Origin: Actinomycetota bacterium | GTDB lineage: Bacteria > Actinomycetota > Thermoleophilia > Solirubrobacterales > 70-9 | NCBI GenBank assembly: GCA_018268655.1 | Contig: JAFDWC010000001.1 | Span: 29,493-93,492, forward strand | Length of the DNA: 64,000 bases | Direction of reading: 5' to 3' | Shown: positions 7,677-16,392 of the stretch, piece by piece | Position numbering within the stretch: position 1 is the stretch's first letter | Layout: every line of letters begins with the position of its first letter | Translations under genes and position numbers: made by a program | Notes under the pieces: model-generated | What the model was told of the DNA's origin: nothing | The model's database searches: none | Seen by the model: only the letters and a program-made list of their open reading frames with translations

Positions 7677-9785
7677 TCAGGTCGACCGGTCGATCCCGGT
7701 GACCTCGCGACGGAACGGCACGGTGTCGCCTCGGTCGCTCGGCTCGTCGAGCTCCTCGGCGTAGCGGCGGCCTTCCCAGACGGCGGCGGCGATCGTCCCC
7801 GGGCACCAGCAGTCGCCGACCGCCCGCACCGACCGCAGGCCCGCGTCGCCCCATTCGGCGCGGCGCTCCAGCAGCTCGTTGTGGAGGGCGTCCTCGGGGA
7901 GTCGCGCGGTGACGAGGACGGCGGCGTCCGCCGGCAGCTGCCGCTCGCGATCGGTGAAGACGCAGCTGGTGAGGACGCCGTCAGCGGTGGTCGCGGTGAC
8001 GGCTCGGGAGGCGATGATCTCGACCTCGAGCTCGAGCAGGCGCCGCTGGATCCGGTGCTGCTCCATCGTCGCCATCGTCCAGTTGGAGACGGCGTGGGCG
8101 GGCGTCACGATCGCGACCCGGCGGCCGTCGCCGGCGAGCAGCTCGGCGAGCACCCCGCCCATGTAGTAGTGGTCGTCGTCGAAGATCACCACGCGCTCGC
8201 CCTCCGGCAGCCGGCCGGCCATCAGGTCGTCGGGGGTGAATACCGGCAGCGCCGGGTCGAGCGGGATCGGACGGGTGTGGTGGCGACCGACGCCGTCCCC
8301 GCGCCAGCGGGCGCCGGTGGCGATCGCGACGTGGTCGAAGTCGTAGCCGAGGATCTCCTCCGCGCTGACCAGGCTCTGGGCCCGCTCCACGTTCGGCAGC
8401 CGGGCGATCTGCTCCTGGCGGTAGTCGGCGACGCGGACGTAGCTCGCCATGCCGGGCAGCCGGGCCTCGGACGCGGCGCGACCGCCGAGGCCGTCGGAAG
8501 CCTCGGCGAGGATCACCTCATAGCCGCGGTGACCCAGCGCCTGCGCCGCCTCGAGGCCGGCGGGGCCGCCGCCGACCACCAGCACCTTCGATTCGGTCGC
8601 GCGCGGGCGGATCCGCTCGGGGTGCCAGCCGCGGCGCCACTCCTCCCCCATCGTCGGGTTCTGGGTGCAGCGGATCGGCGACATCGTGAAGTCCCCGGCG
8701 ACGCAGATGTTGCAGCCGATGCACTCGCGGATGTCCTCGAAGCGCCCCTCTTCGATCTTGCGGGGCAGGAACGGGTCGGCGATCGAGGGGCGGGCGGCGC
8801 CGATCAGGTCGAGCACGCCGCTGTTGACCATCCGCACCATCGTGTCCGCCGAGGTGAAGCGGCCGACGCCGACGACCGGCTTGGAGGTGAGCGCCTTCAG
8901 GCCCCGGACGTACCCCTCCTGTTCGGCCTCCTCGCCGAAGCGGGCGGTGACCGAGTCGTCCTCCCAGGCCCCGAGGACGAAGTCCCAGAGGTCGGGCAGC
9001 GCACCGAGCTCCCCGATCACCTCTTCGATGTCCCCGCGCGTGATCCCCTCGTCGCCGAGCAGCTCGTCGACCGTGATGCGGCAGGCCACGGCAACACGGC
9101 CGGCCGCCTCCTCGAGCGTGTCCTCGAGGATCTCGCGCAGCAGCCGCATCCGGTTCTCGCCGGAACCGCCGTAGGCGTCGGTGCGGTCGTTGTAGCGGCG
9201 CGAGAGGAAGTGGTGGATCCCGCCCAGCGCGTGGCCGGCGTAGACGTAGACGAGGTCGTAGCCGGCCGCGATCGAGCGGCGGACCGCGGCCCGGTGCCAA
9301 CGGCGCAGGTCGGCGATGTCGTCGAGGTCCATCCGCCGGGCCTGGACCGGATCGGTGGTGAAGGTGGCGACCGGCAGGTGCGCCGGGCCCATCGGGGCCG
9401 TCCGGCTGTAGAAGTTCGGCCCGTTCATCCCGTTGTAGGCCAGCTCGATCCCGGCCAGCGAGCCGTGCTCGTGGATCCGGTCGGCGACCAGGGCCAGCGC
9501 CGGGATGTCCTTGTCGTCCCAGATCCGCGCCTCGATGAACGGCGTGATGTCCGAGGAGTAGTGGATCTCCGCCTGCTCGGTGCAGATCACGGCCCAGCCG
9601 CCTTCGGCCTTGACCGCGCGCATCTCCGCGTGCGCGCTGACGTCCCGGTACCCCATGCCGTTGCAATGCGGGACCTGGAAGAAGCGGTTGCGGGCGCGGA
9701 CGGGGCCGATCTGCACCGGCTCGAACAGCACGTCGTACCGCGGCGGCCGCCGGGTCGTCGGCTCGCTGACCGTCTGCCCACTCAT
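7677..9785 (-). CDS. Trimethylamine-dehydrogenase-like FMN/[4Fe-4S]/FAD oxidoreductase
   Basis: This 702-residue protein has the full TMADH/2,4-dienoyl-CoA-reductase layout. An old-yellow-enzyme FMN barrel comes first (about 15-330, with 'FLSRRYNDRTDAYGG' and 'ENRMRLLREI'). Next is an iron-sulfur loop with spacing C-x2-C-x2-C-x11-C in 'ECIGCNICVAG'. A Rossmann ADP/FAD domain follows ('VLVVGGGPAGLEAAQALG'). Family members oxidise amines, dienoyl-CoAs or, in mycofactocin systems, other substrates. The ATG at 9785 is preferred; ATG at 9830 is an in-frame alternative. It sits downstream of an APC permease and a P450, so a secondary or tertiary amine or an amino-acid-like substrate is a reasonable guess. 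Confidence 0.88.
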   Translation of the reverse strand: MSGQTVSEPTTRRPPRYDVLFEPVQIGPVRARNRFFQVPHCNGMGYRDVSAHAEMRAVKAEGGWAVICTEQAEIHYSSDITPFIEARIWDDKDIPALALVADRIHEHGSLAGIELAYNGMNGPNFYSRTAPMGPAHLPVATFTTDPVQARRMDLDDIADLRRWHRAAVRRSIAAGYDLVYVYAGHALGGIHHFLSRRYNDRTDAYGGSGENRMRLLREILEDTLEEAAGRVAVACRITVDELLGDEGITRGDIEEVIGELGALPDLWDFVLGAWEDDSVTARFGEEAEQEGYVRGLKALTSKPVVGVGRFTSADTMVRMVNSGVLDLIGAARPSIADPFLPRKIEEGRFEDIRECIGCNICVAGDFTMSPIRCTQNPTMGEEWRRGWHPERIRPRATESKVLVVGGGPAGLEAAQALGHRGYEVILAEASDGLGGRAASEARLPGMASYVRVADYRQEQIARLPNVERAQSLVSAEEILGYDFDHVAIATGARWRGDGVGRHHTRPIPLDPALPVFTPDDLMAGRLPEGERVVIFDDDHYYMGGVLAELLAGDGRRVAIVTPAHAVSNWTMATMEQHRIQRRLLELEVEIIASRAVTATTADGVLTSCVFTDRERQLPADAAVLVTARLPEDALHNELLERRAEWGDAGLRSVRAVGDCWCPGTIAAAVWEGRRYAEELDEPSDRGDTVPFRREVTGIDRST

Positions 9786-9883
9786 CTCCCGGACGATATT
9801 TTCCCCCGCCGGGGTCCGGCCAACGCCCATTGACGAACCATTGGATCGACCACGTCGATCTTGCGCCGCCCGGCGCGCCGCAT

Positions 9884-11092
9884 CTAGGCGTCCCACAGAA
9901 CCGGCAGTCGCTTGGCGCCGCGAACCGCCCAGCCGTGGACGACCGGCTCGCGGTCGGGATCCAGGCGCAGGTTCGGCAGCCGGGAGAAGATCTCCTCGAT
10001 GCAGACCCTGCCCAGCTGGCGGGCGACGTAGTGGCCGACGCAGAGGTGCTCGCCGTAGCCGAAGGAGACGTGGGCGCGGGTCCGCTCGCGGAAGAGGTCG
10101 TAGGTGTCGGGGTCCTCGAAGACCGTCTCGTCGCGGTTGGCCGAGCCGAGGCAGAGGGCGATCTCGGTCCCGGCCGGGACCAGCAGCCCGCCGAGCTCGA
10201 CATCCTCGGTGGTCAGCTTCTCGGTCATGTTGAAGGGAGCGATCCAGCGCAGTCCCTCCTGCTCGGCCTGCATCGCCAGCTTCGCCGGCTCGGCGGCGAC
10301 CGCGGCGGCCTGCTCGGGCCGGCCGAGGAGGCCGTAGAGCGCGTTGGCGGTGCCGTGGGCGGGCTCCTGGAAGCCGCCGACGATCATCAGCCCGACGTTG
10401 CCGATCACCTCCTCGATCGAGCGGACCTCTCCCGCGGGCATCCCGTGGGTGAAGATCATCGTCAGCGTCGTCTCGTCTTCGCGGCGGCGGATCTGCTCGA
10501 GGCGGCCGGCCATGTAATCGCGGATCTCGTCCTTGATCTCCTCGCCGCGGGCGGTGATCTCCTGATTCCCGCCGCGGTCGACGAGGTACTCCCCGAGCGC
10601 GTTGAACCAGCGCGAGAGCGTCTCGTTGTCGACGTCGCCGAAACCCATCACGTCGCCGATCGAGCGCAGCGCGATCGGCTCCAGCAGCTCGGTGTTGGCA
10701 TCGGCGGCGCCGCGCTCGCGGATCGCCTCGAGGTGGCGGACCGTCGTCTCCCGGAGGATCGAGTCGACGTAGCCGGTCACCGCGCGGGGACGGAAGCGGA
10801 CGTCGAGCGGCGCTCGCGACTCCCTGTGCTCGGCGCCCATCAGCGACATCACGTTGGGGTCGCCGTAGACGAGGTGGAAGACGTCCTGGGTCGGCCCGAA
10901 GGCCTGGTCGTTGTCGCCGGCCTCGCGGCAGAGCTCGTAGGGCGTGATCCAGAGCCGCTCGGTCTCCGGGACCCAGGCGATCGGCGTCTCGCGCCGCATC
11001 CGCCGGTAGAGCGGATACGGATCGGCTTCGATCTCCTCGAGCCGAGCCTCGACGACGACGTCGGTGGCGATCGCGGGGACCCTGGTGCCCAT
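9884..11092 (-). CDS. Cytochrome P450
   Basis: This 402-residue soluble bacterial P450 has the heme-thiolate loop 'FGYGEHLCVGHYVAR' near the C-terminus, an ExxR motif in 'EQEGLRW', and an I-helix segment 'GLMIVGGFQEPAHGT' in which the usual acid/alcohol pair is altered (Glu-Pro-Ala-His-Gly-Thr). It hydroxylates or dealkylates an organic substrate using an external ferredoxin system; no ferredoxin gene is adjacent. The ATG at 11092 follows 'ggagag' and lies 20 bp after the APC permease stop. The P450 and the TMADH-like flavoprotein may act in sequence on the substrate taken up by the permease. Confidence 0.92.
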   Translation of the reverse strand: MGTRVPAIATDVVVEARLEEIEADPYPLYRRMRRETPIAWVPETERLWITPYELCREAGDNDQAFGPTQDVFHLVYGDPNVMSLMGAEHRESRAPLDVRFRPRAVTGYVDSILRETTVRHLEAIRERGAADANTELLEPIALRSIGDVMGFGDVDNETLSRWFNALGEYLVDRGGNQEITARGEEIKDEIRDYMAGRLEQIRRREDETTLTMIFTHGMPAGEVRSIEEVIGNVGLMIVGGFQEPAHGTANALYGLLGRPEQAAAVAAEPAKLAMQAEQEGLRWIAPFNMTEKLTTEDVELGGLLVPAGTEIALCLGSANRDETVFEDPDTYDLFRERTRAHVSFGYGEHLCVGHYVARQLGRVCIEEIFSRLPNLRLDPDREPVVHGWAVRGAKRLPVLWDA

Positions 11093-11112
11093 CCGGCTCT
11101 CCAGCCGCTGCT

Positions 11113-12669
11113 TCAGGCCCGTTTGCGGGGGAGGACCGCCTCGCCCCCGGCCACCGCGACCTCGGCGGCCAGCCGCGCTTCGCGGCGCCGTTCCATCTTC
11201 GCCCACCAGAGGCCGACCACGGTGAGGCCGACGATCACCGCGAGGGTGCCCAGCGTCAGCGCCTCGAACTTGCCCCTCGAGACGCCCCATTCTTCGGCGA
11301 AGTCGTATTCGAGGCCCAGCACCGACTCGAGCGTGCCCGGGAAGACCGCAACCCAGCTGCCGAGGACGACGAAGAAGGTCGCCGAGATGGTCCCGAGGCG
11401 CAGCCCCCACTCGCCGCCGGGCACGACGAACGGGCGCTCGACGTCGGGGTACTTGCGGCGGAGGACCCAGCAGGCCGGGTAGATGATGATGTAGGACATC
11501 AGCACGGTGGAGATCGCCACCGTGAGCACGATCGAGAAGGTGGTCGCGGCGCTGCCCGAGTTCAGTTGCTGGGCGACGATCACGAAGGCGGTCGCAACCG
11601 CCCCCGACATCAGGTTGACCCGCATCGGGGTGCCGAAGCGCTTGCTGAAGGTGCCGAACCAGCGCGGAAACGCCCCATCCATCGCCGCCGCCGCGAGCAG
11701 CCGGTCCGAGCCCATCATCCAGGCGGCGCCCTGGGTCAGCAGGGTGAAGACGAAGAGGACGGCGGCCACCTTGACGAGGACGCCCTGCAGCGACCCGTAG
11801 ACGCTGAAGGTGTCGTTGACGGCCGACATGAAGCCGCTGACGCCGGTGATCTGATCGACCGGGACGACGAGCAGGATCGAGAGGATCGGGATCAGGTAAC
11901 AGAAGGCCGAGGCGAAGGCCGAGCGGGTGATGTAGCGGGGGATGTCGTGCTGGGCGTTCCTCATCTCCTCGCTCGCCGCGGTGCCGCACTCGAACCCGCT
12001 GATCGCGAAGACGAGGACCGGCACCGCCGCGATGAAGCCGGCGAGGGTCGGGCTGAAGCCGCTGATGCCGTAGCCGTGGACCCCGTGCTCGATCGCGTAG
12101 ATGACCACGGTGACCGTGACGATGACGAGGACTCCGACCTTGACGAAGGCGCCGATCGAGGGGATCCACTTGCCGCGCTTCAGCGAGATCACCGCGACCA
12201 GGATCCCGGTCCAGACGAAGATCAGTTTGAACAGCCAGTCGCCGAGCGAGCCTTCCGGCATCGAGATCAGGTTTTCGTTGACGGCGGCGGCCGAGAGGAA
12301 GCAGAGCGATCCGCCCAGCCAGAGCGGGTTGGTGATCCAGTAGAGCATCGCCCCGAGCGCCGACCAGAAGCGCCCGAAGGCGAGCTTCATCCAGACGTAG
12401 GGTCCCCCCTCCTCGGCGAAGGCGCCTCCCATCTCCGACATAAGGAAGGCGTAGGGGATGACGAACAGCGGGACCAGGATCAGCATCCAGGTGAAGGTCT
12501 GGCCGCCGAAGCTCGAGATTTCGCCGAGGACGTCGAGCGAGACCACCGTCGCGATCCCGAAGAAGACGAGGTCGAAGAGATTCAGGCTCTTGACCAGGTT
12601 CTTCTTCTGTTCCTGCTCGAAACTGCTGTCCGGGTCGATCGCGCCGAGCCCGTCCGGTTCACTGCTCAT
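11113..12669 (-). CDS. APC-superfamily amino acid/amine permease
   Basis: This 518-residue protein has about 12 hydrophobic segments. The first carries the APC signature ('LNLFDLVFFGIATVVSLDVL'), the third has 'MGGAFAEEGGPYVWMKLAFG', and the sixth has 'FAISGFECGTAASEEMRN'. This resembles glutamate/GABA antiporter-like or YjeM-like permeases that import amino acids or amines with protons. It heads a four-gene run with the P450, TMADH-like and MBL genes. A LysR gene lies 107 bp upstream on the same strand and may control it. Confidence 0.88.
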   Translation of the reverse strand: MSSEPDGLGAIDPDSSFEQEQKKNLVKSLNLFDLVFFGIATVVSLDVLGEISSFGGQTFTWMLILVPLFVIPYAFLMSEMGGAFAEEGGPYVWMKLAFGRFWSALGAMLYWITNPLWLGGSLCFLSAAAVNENLISMPEGSLGDWLFKLIFVWTGILVAVISLKRGKWIPSIGAFVKVGVLVIVTVTVVIYAIEHGVHGYGISGFSPTLAGFIAAVPVLVFAISGFECGTAASEEMRNAQHDIPRYITRSAFASAFCYLIPILSILLVVPVDQITGVSGFMSAVNDTFSVYGSLQGVLVKVAAVLFVFTLLTQGAAWMMGSDRLLAAAAMDGAFPRWFGTFSKRFGTPMRVNLMSGAVATAFVIVAQQLNSGSAATTFSIVLTVAISTVLMSYIIIYPACWVLRRKYPDVERPFVVPGGEWGLRLGTISATFFVVLGSWVAVFPGTLESVLGLEYDFAEEWGVSRGKFEALTLGTLAVIVGLTVVGLWWAKMERRREARLAAEVAVAGGEAVLPRKRA

Positions 12670-12776
12670 CCGTCGCTCCTCTCGGTATTCCCCGGGCCCC
12701 GCACCTCGACGTCAGGGCGCGCGGCCTCGTTCCCACCACACACCCTCTCTGCTGGGGCGCCGTCGCGCGAGCGAAA

Positions 12777-13727
12777 TCAGCGCTGAGTTGCGGCGGAAAA
12801 ATCGATGCTCTGCGTCGCTCCGGCTGGCAGGCCCGGAAATTCCTCCGCGGCGATCAGGTCGCGGCAGTACTGGGCGAAGGCCTCGGTCAGCCGGGTCGAG
12901 GTCGCCGAGGCCAGCACCGCGAGGCCCAGCAGCATCGCCCGCGGCTCGCCGTCGATGCGGACGCTGCGCAGCGGGGTGCCGTCGAGGGCGACCTCGGTCA
13001 CCGGGCGAGCGTTGACGATCGTGTAGCCGAAGCCGTTGGCGACGAGGGTGCGGATCACCTCGGGGTTGCGCGAGCGCTGGGCGACGGTCGGCCGCAGCCC
13101 GGCCACCTGGAAGAGCGCGTAGAAGTATTCGCGGCTGTGGGGCAGGTCGAGCAGGACCAGGGGCAGTTTCGCCAGCTCCCGCAGGCCGACCGAGTCGGCG
13201 CGGGCCAGCGGGTGGTCGGCGGGGAAGACCGCGTAGGGCGGCAGGGCGGCCAGGGGCTCGAAGGCGATGTCGCGCTCGAGGTCGAGGTCATAGGTCATCG
13301 CCAGGCTCAGGCCGCCTTCCCGCAGCCGGTCGAAGATCTCCTGCTGGCCCGAGGCGCTGAGGCGAACGTGGACGCCCGGGTTGCGCTCTTTGAAGTCGCG
13401 GGCGAGGCGGGGGGTGATCAGCGGCGCCAGGGTCACCAAACAGCCGAGATCGAGGACTCCGCTCAGCTCGTCGGTCAGCTCGGAGGCGAAGCGCTCGAGG
13501 TCCCCGGCTTCCTGGAGCAGGGCGCGGGCGCGCTCGGCGAAGCGCCGCCCCTCGGGGGTCGGCGAGACGCCCTGGGCGTGGTGGCGGATCAGCAGCTGCA
13601 CACCCAGCGCCTTTTCGAGCTGGGCGATGGCGGCGGAGACCGACGACTGGGCGACCGGGATCGTCAGCGCCGCCTCGGTGATGCTGCCGGTCTCGCAGGT
13701 GGTGACGAAGTACTCGAGCTGGCGCAT
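12777..13727 (-). CDS. LysR-family transcriptional regulator
   Basis: This 316-residue protein has an N-terminal helix-turn-helix ('MRQLEYFVTTCETGSITEAA', 'VAQSSVSAAIAQLEKALG') and a two-lobed effector domain ('LVTLAPLITPRLARDFKERN' onward). ATG at 13727 gives the standard LysR beginning; a GTG four codons earlier is possible. Its neighbours suggest it controls either the APC/P450/TMADH run downstream or the monooxygenase/RidA/DUF1028 operon upstream. Both are on the same strand, so the usual divergent clue is missing. Confidence 0.9.
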   Translation of the reverse strand: MRQLEYFVTTCETGSITEAALTIPVAQSSVSAAIAQLEKALGVQLLIRHHAQGVSPTPEGRRFAERARALLQEAGDLERFASELTDELSGVLDLGCLVTLAPLITPRLARDFKERNPGVHVRLSASGQQEIFDRLREGGLSLAMTYDLDLERDIAFEPLAALPPYAVFPADHPLARADSVGLRELAKLPLVLLDLPHSREYFYALFQVAGLRPTVAQRSRNPEVIRTLVANGFGYTIVNARPVTEVALDGTPLRSVRIDGEPRAMLLGLAVLASATSTRLTEAFAQYCRDLIAAEEFPGLPAGATQSIDFSAATQR

Positions 13728-13847
13728 CGTGAATAGCACGCGCCAGTGATACCAGCGGCGCTGTATTCGCTCAAGCGAGCTTCTTCGCGCGCTTGGCGCG
13801 GAATTGGCGATGCGCGGTCAGGTTCAGATCCCGCGCTTCGCCCCCTC

Positions 13848-14543
13848 CTACTCGGCCGGGTCTCCCGGCACGCCGTAGGCCGGCGCTCCGGACGGGTCGA
13901 GCGCCCGGACCACGTAGTCGTCGCGCTGCGGCTCCCACACCGACCACAGCCGGCGCAGCTCCGCCACCGGCCCGCCGTCGGGGTCGAAGTCGACCCGCAG
14001 GTTGGTGATCGGCCACTCCGCCTCGCCGCTGCCCGACGCCAGCAGGCCGGCCGAGTGGACCGGCCCGGCCTCGCCGCCGAGCTCGATCCCCGCCTCCAAC
14101 CCGAGCAGCAGGCGCTCCTCCAGCTCGGCCTCGGGGTCGCCTGCTTCGAAGGATGCGACCGCCGCCTCCAGCACCGCCAGGGAGGCGAGCAGGTTGCCGG
14201 CGGCGACGCAGCCCGCTCCCGGACGGTCGCCGTTGATGCCGAGCGACTCGGTGCCGCTGTGGGCGGCGGAGCGGCCCTCGCCGTCGACCACCGCGAGCTG
14301 GCGGTACTCGACGTTCGGCGCCGCGGCGACGACGGCCTCGACCGCGGCGGCGGCGTCCCTGCCCTCGCGCAGGGCGTCGAGGAGGGCGGGGCCGAGGCGC
14401 GGGTCGGTGACGTTCTGGGTGGTCGCGACGCCGACCCCGGTGGCTACGTAGGCGCAGCGCGAGGGCACCGCCGGGCTTGAGGAGGTGAGGGCGATCCCGA
14501 AGCGGCCGGTCCGCTGGCAGCGGCCGAGGAGCGAGAAGGTCAT
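13848..14543 (-). CDS. DUF1028 family protein
   Basis: This 231-residue protein matches DUF1028: 'TFSLLGRCQRTGRFGIALTS' at the start, 'GVGVATTQNVTDPRLGP', and 'PGAGCVAAGNLLASL' in the middle. The family has an Ntn-hydrolase-like core and is repeatedly found with RidA proteins and amidohydrolases in amine or amide catabolism. Its reaction is not established. Its ATG overlaps the RidA stop by four bases, so translation is coupled. It is the last gene of the monooxygenase/RidA/DUF1028 operon. Confidence 0.85.
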   Translation of the reverse strand: MTFSLLGRCQRTGRFGIALTSSSPAVPSRCAYVATGVGVATTQNVTDPRLGPALLDALREGRDAAAAVEAVVAAAPNVEYRQLAVVDGEGRSAAHSGTESLGINGDRPGAGCVAAGNLLASLAVLEAAVASFEAGDPEAELEERLLLGLEAGIELGGEAGPVHSAGLLASGSGEAEWPITNLRVDFDPDGGPVAELRRLWSVWEPQRDDYVVRALDPSGAPAYGVPGDPAE

Positions 14544-14965
14544 CCCTCGCCCTCCCCGCCCAGCACCGCGGTGGCGTCGATCTCGACCAGCCACTCCGGA
14601 CGCGCCAGGGAGCTGACGACGATCCCGGTCGAGACCGGATGGACGCCCTTCAGCCAGCGCCCCATGACCCGGTAGACCGGCTCGCGGAAGCGTGGATCGG
14701 TCAGGTAGACGACCACCTTGACGATGTGCTCGAGGCCGCCGCCGGCCTCCTTCATCAGCATCTCGATGTTCGCCATCGCCTGCTCGGCCTGGGCCTCGAC
14801 GTCGCCGATGCCGACGTTCTCGGAGGTCTCCAGGTCCTGGCCGATCTGGCCCCGCAGGTAGACCGTGTCGCCGGCGACGACGGCCTGGCAGAGGTCGTTG
14901 TCGAGGTTCTGCTCCGGATAGGTCTCGCGGGTGTTGAACTTGCGGATCCGGCGGTGGACGGTCAT
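14540..14965 (-). CDS. RidA-family (YjgF/YER057c/UK114) protein
   Basis: This 141-residue protein has RidA features: 'LCQAVVAGDTVYLRGQIGQD', 'AQAEQAMANIEMLMKEAGG', 'HIVKVVVYLTDPRFREPVYR', and 'ARPEWLVEIDATAV'. RidA proteins hydrolyse reactive enamines and imines released by PLP or flavin enzymes. The final segment has the VEI-A pattern, but I do not see the canonical catalytic Arg context of the archetype, so it is probably an Rid1-7 type subgroup. It overlaps both neighbours by four bases. A flavin monooxygenase that makes an unstable nitrogen product would fit. Confidence 0.87.
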   Translation of the reverse strand: MTVHRRIRKFNTRETYPEQNLDNDLCQAVVAGDTVYLRGQIGQDLETSENVGIGDVEAQAEQAMANIEMLMKEAGGGLEHIVKVVVYLTDPRFREPVYRVMGRWLKGVHPVSTGIVVSSLARPEWLVEIDATAVLGGEGEG

Positions 14966-16224
14966 GCGACCGTCAGCTTCCCACGGTAGGCGCGATACGC
15001 GCGCTGGATCGTGATCTGGTCGGCGAGGAAGCGAGCGTCGTGCCAGACCCCCCAGATGAACGAGGACCCGCGGCGGGAGAGCCAGGGCAAGCCGAGGAAG
15101 TAGACGCCGGGCTCCGAGGAGACGCCCCGTCGGTGCCTCGGGTTTCCGTTGGCGTCGAAGGCGTCCACCCGGAGCCAGCCGTAGTCGGTGCTGAAGCCGG
15201 TCGCCCAGACGATCGAGCGGACGCCCGCCTCGGCGAGGTCGAGCTCGGCGAGCGGGTGGGTGACCGAGGAGGGCATCCCCCCCAGCCGCCTGGCGTCCGG
15301 CTCCTCCGGCAGGTCGAGACCGGTGCGGGCCAGGTAGGCGTCGGCTTCGTCCAGCAGGGACAGGTAGCTGGCATCGCCCTGGGCGATGCTCTCGCCGAGG
15401 TCGGGGGCGAAGCGGACCGTGCCGCCATCGAAGGCGGAGGTCAGGCCGACCAGCTTGATCCCGCGCTCGTCGAGCTCGCGGAAGTCGACCGTGCGGCCAC
15501 CGTCGCGCCCGCTCACCGCGATCGTCACGTGCTCCTTGCCCTCCGGCGGCGCCTCGGCGTCCCACTGCCCGAGGACTCCCAGCCACCAGACGAAGTCACG
15601 ACCGCGGTAGCTGCGCGGGGGACGATCGTGGGGGCCGACCGAGAGGTAGACGCCGCGGCCGGCTCCCAGCAGCTCCTCCGCGATCTGCACCCCGGAGGAC
15701 CCGGCGCCGACCACCAGCACGGCGCCATCGGGCAGCTGCCCCGGGTTGCGGTAGCCGCTCGAGTGCAGCTGCGTCAGCCCGGGCTCGTCGGGAGCGATCG
15801 GCGGGATCTGCGGGACCTGGAAGGGCCCGGTGGCAGCAACCACGTAATCGGCATCGATCGTGCCGGCGGTCGTCTCGGCCCGGAAGCCGGGACCGCCCTC
15901 CTCCCTTCGCACCGAGGTCACCTCGACCCCGCACCGGATCGGTGCGGCGATCTTCTCCGCGTAGGCCTCGAGGTATTCGGCGACCTGATCCTTCGAGGCG
16001 AAGCCATCCGGATCGAGGCCGGCGAACTCCAGCGTCGGGAAGCGATCGTGCCAGGCGGGTCCGTTGGCGACCAGGGAATCCCACCGCTCCGAGCGCCAGC
16101 GCTCGGCGATCCGCTGCCGCTCGAGGATCAGGTGCGGCACCTCGGCGGCGCTCAGGTGCTCGCTCATCGCCAGGCCGGCCTGGCCGCCACCGACGATCAG
16201 CACCTCGACCTTCTCCCTCGGCAT
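14962..16224 (-). CDS. Flavin-containing monooxygenase-like NAD(P)/FAD oxidoreductase
   Basis: This 420-residue enzyme has two Rossmann motifs: FAD-binding 'VLIVGGGQAGLAMSEHL' near residues 9-25 and NADPH-binding 'VLVVGAGSSGVQIAEELLG' mid-protein. The region between them ('YVVAATGPFQVPQIPP') matches class B monooxygenases and YUCCA-like flavoproteins. The ATG at 16224 is preceded by 'ggag'. A longer frame to 16314 lacks family similarity. It starts an operon with RidA and DUF1028 genes, joined by ATGA overlaps. Oxidation of an amine or amide nitrogen, with RidA clearing a reactive imine, is inferred from context. Confidence 0.85.
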   Translation of the reverse strand: MPREKVEVLIVGGGQAGLAMSEHLSAAEVPHLILERQRIAERWRSERWDSLVANGPAWHDRFPTLEFAGLDPDGFASKDQVAEYLEAYAEKIAAPIRCGVEVTSVRREEGGPGFRAETTAGTIDADYVVAATGPFQVPQIPPIAPDEPGLTQLHSSGYRNPGQLPDGAVLVVGAGSSGVQIAEELLGAGRGVYLSVGPHDRPPRSYRGRDFVWWLGVLGQWDAEAPPEGKEHVTIAVSGRDGGRTVDFRELDERGIKLVGLTSAFDGGTVRFAPDLGESIAQGDASYLSLLDEADAYLARTGLDLPEEPDARRLGGMPSSVTHPLAELDLAEAGVRSIVWATGFSTDYGWLRVDAFDANGNPRHRRGVSSEPGVYFLGLPWLSRRGSSFIWGVWHDARFLADQITIQRAYRAYRGKLTVA

Positions 16225-16392
16225 GTCCGCTCCGCTCGTATCCACGCGATGACGATTCGCTTGCTGTCTCGAACCCGTCCGCGCATCGTCGCGGCCCATC
16301 CGCCGGGCGCACAACTGACGTTTCCGTCGCCGTGGCCATATTTTTTCGATGCAGGGACCCGGGCCGCTCGGGGCCCGACGCTGAGGGTGTCG

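Noticed and set aside
7881..9833. 650-residue plus-strand frame opposite the TMADH-like gene
   Set aside because: It is rich in Val, Asp, Gly and Arg with no domain, a typical antisense shadow in GC-rich DNA. The minus-strand frame has clear motifs.
16352..16372. GC-rich inverted repeat between the monooxygenase gene and the Hcp-like gene
   Set aside because: Short arms without a T-run in a very GC-rich region; such hairpins arise often by chance.
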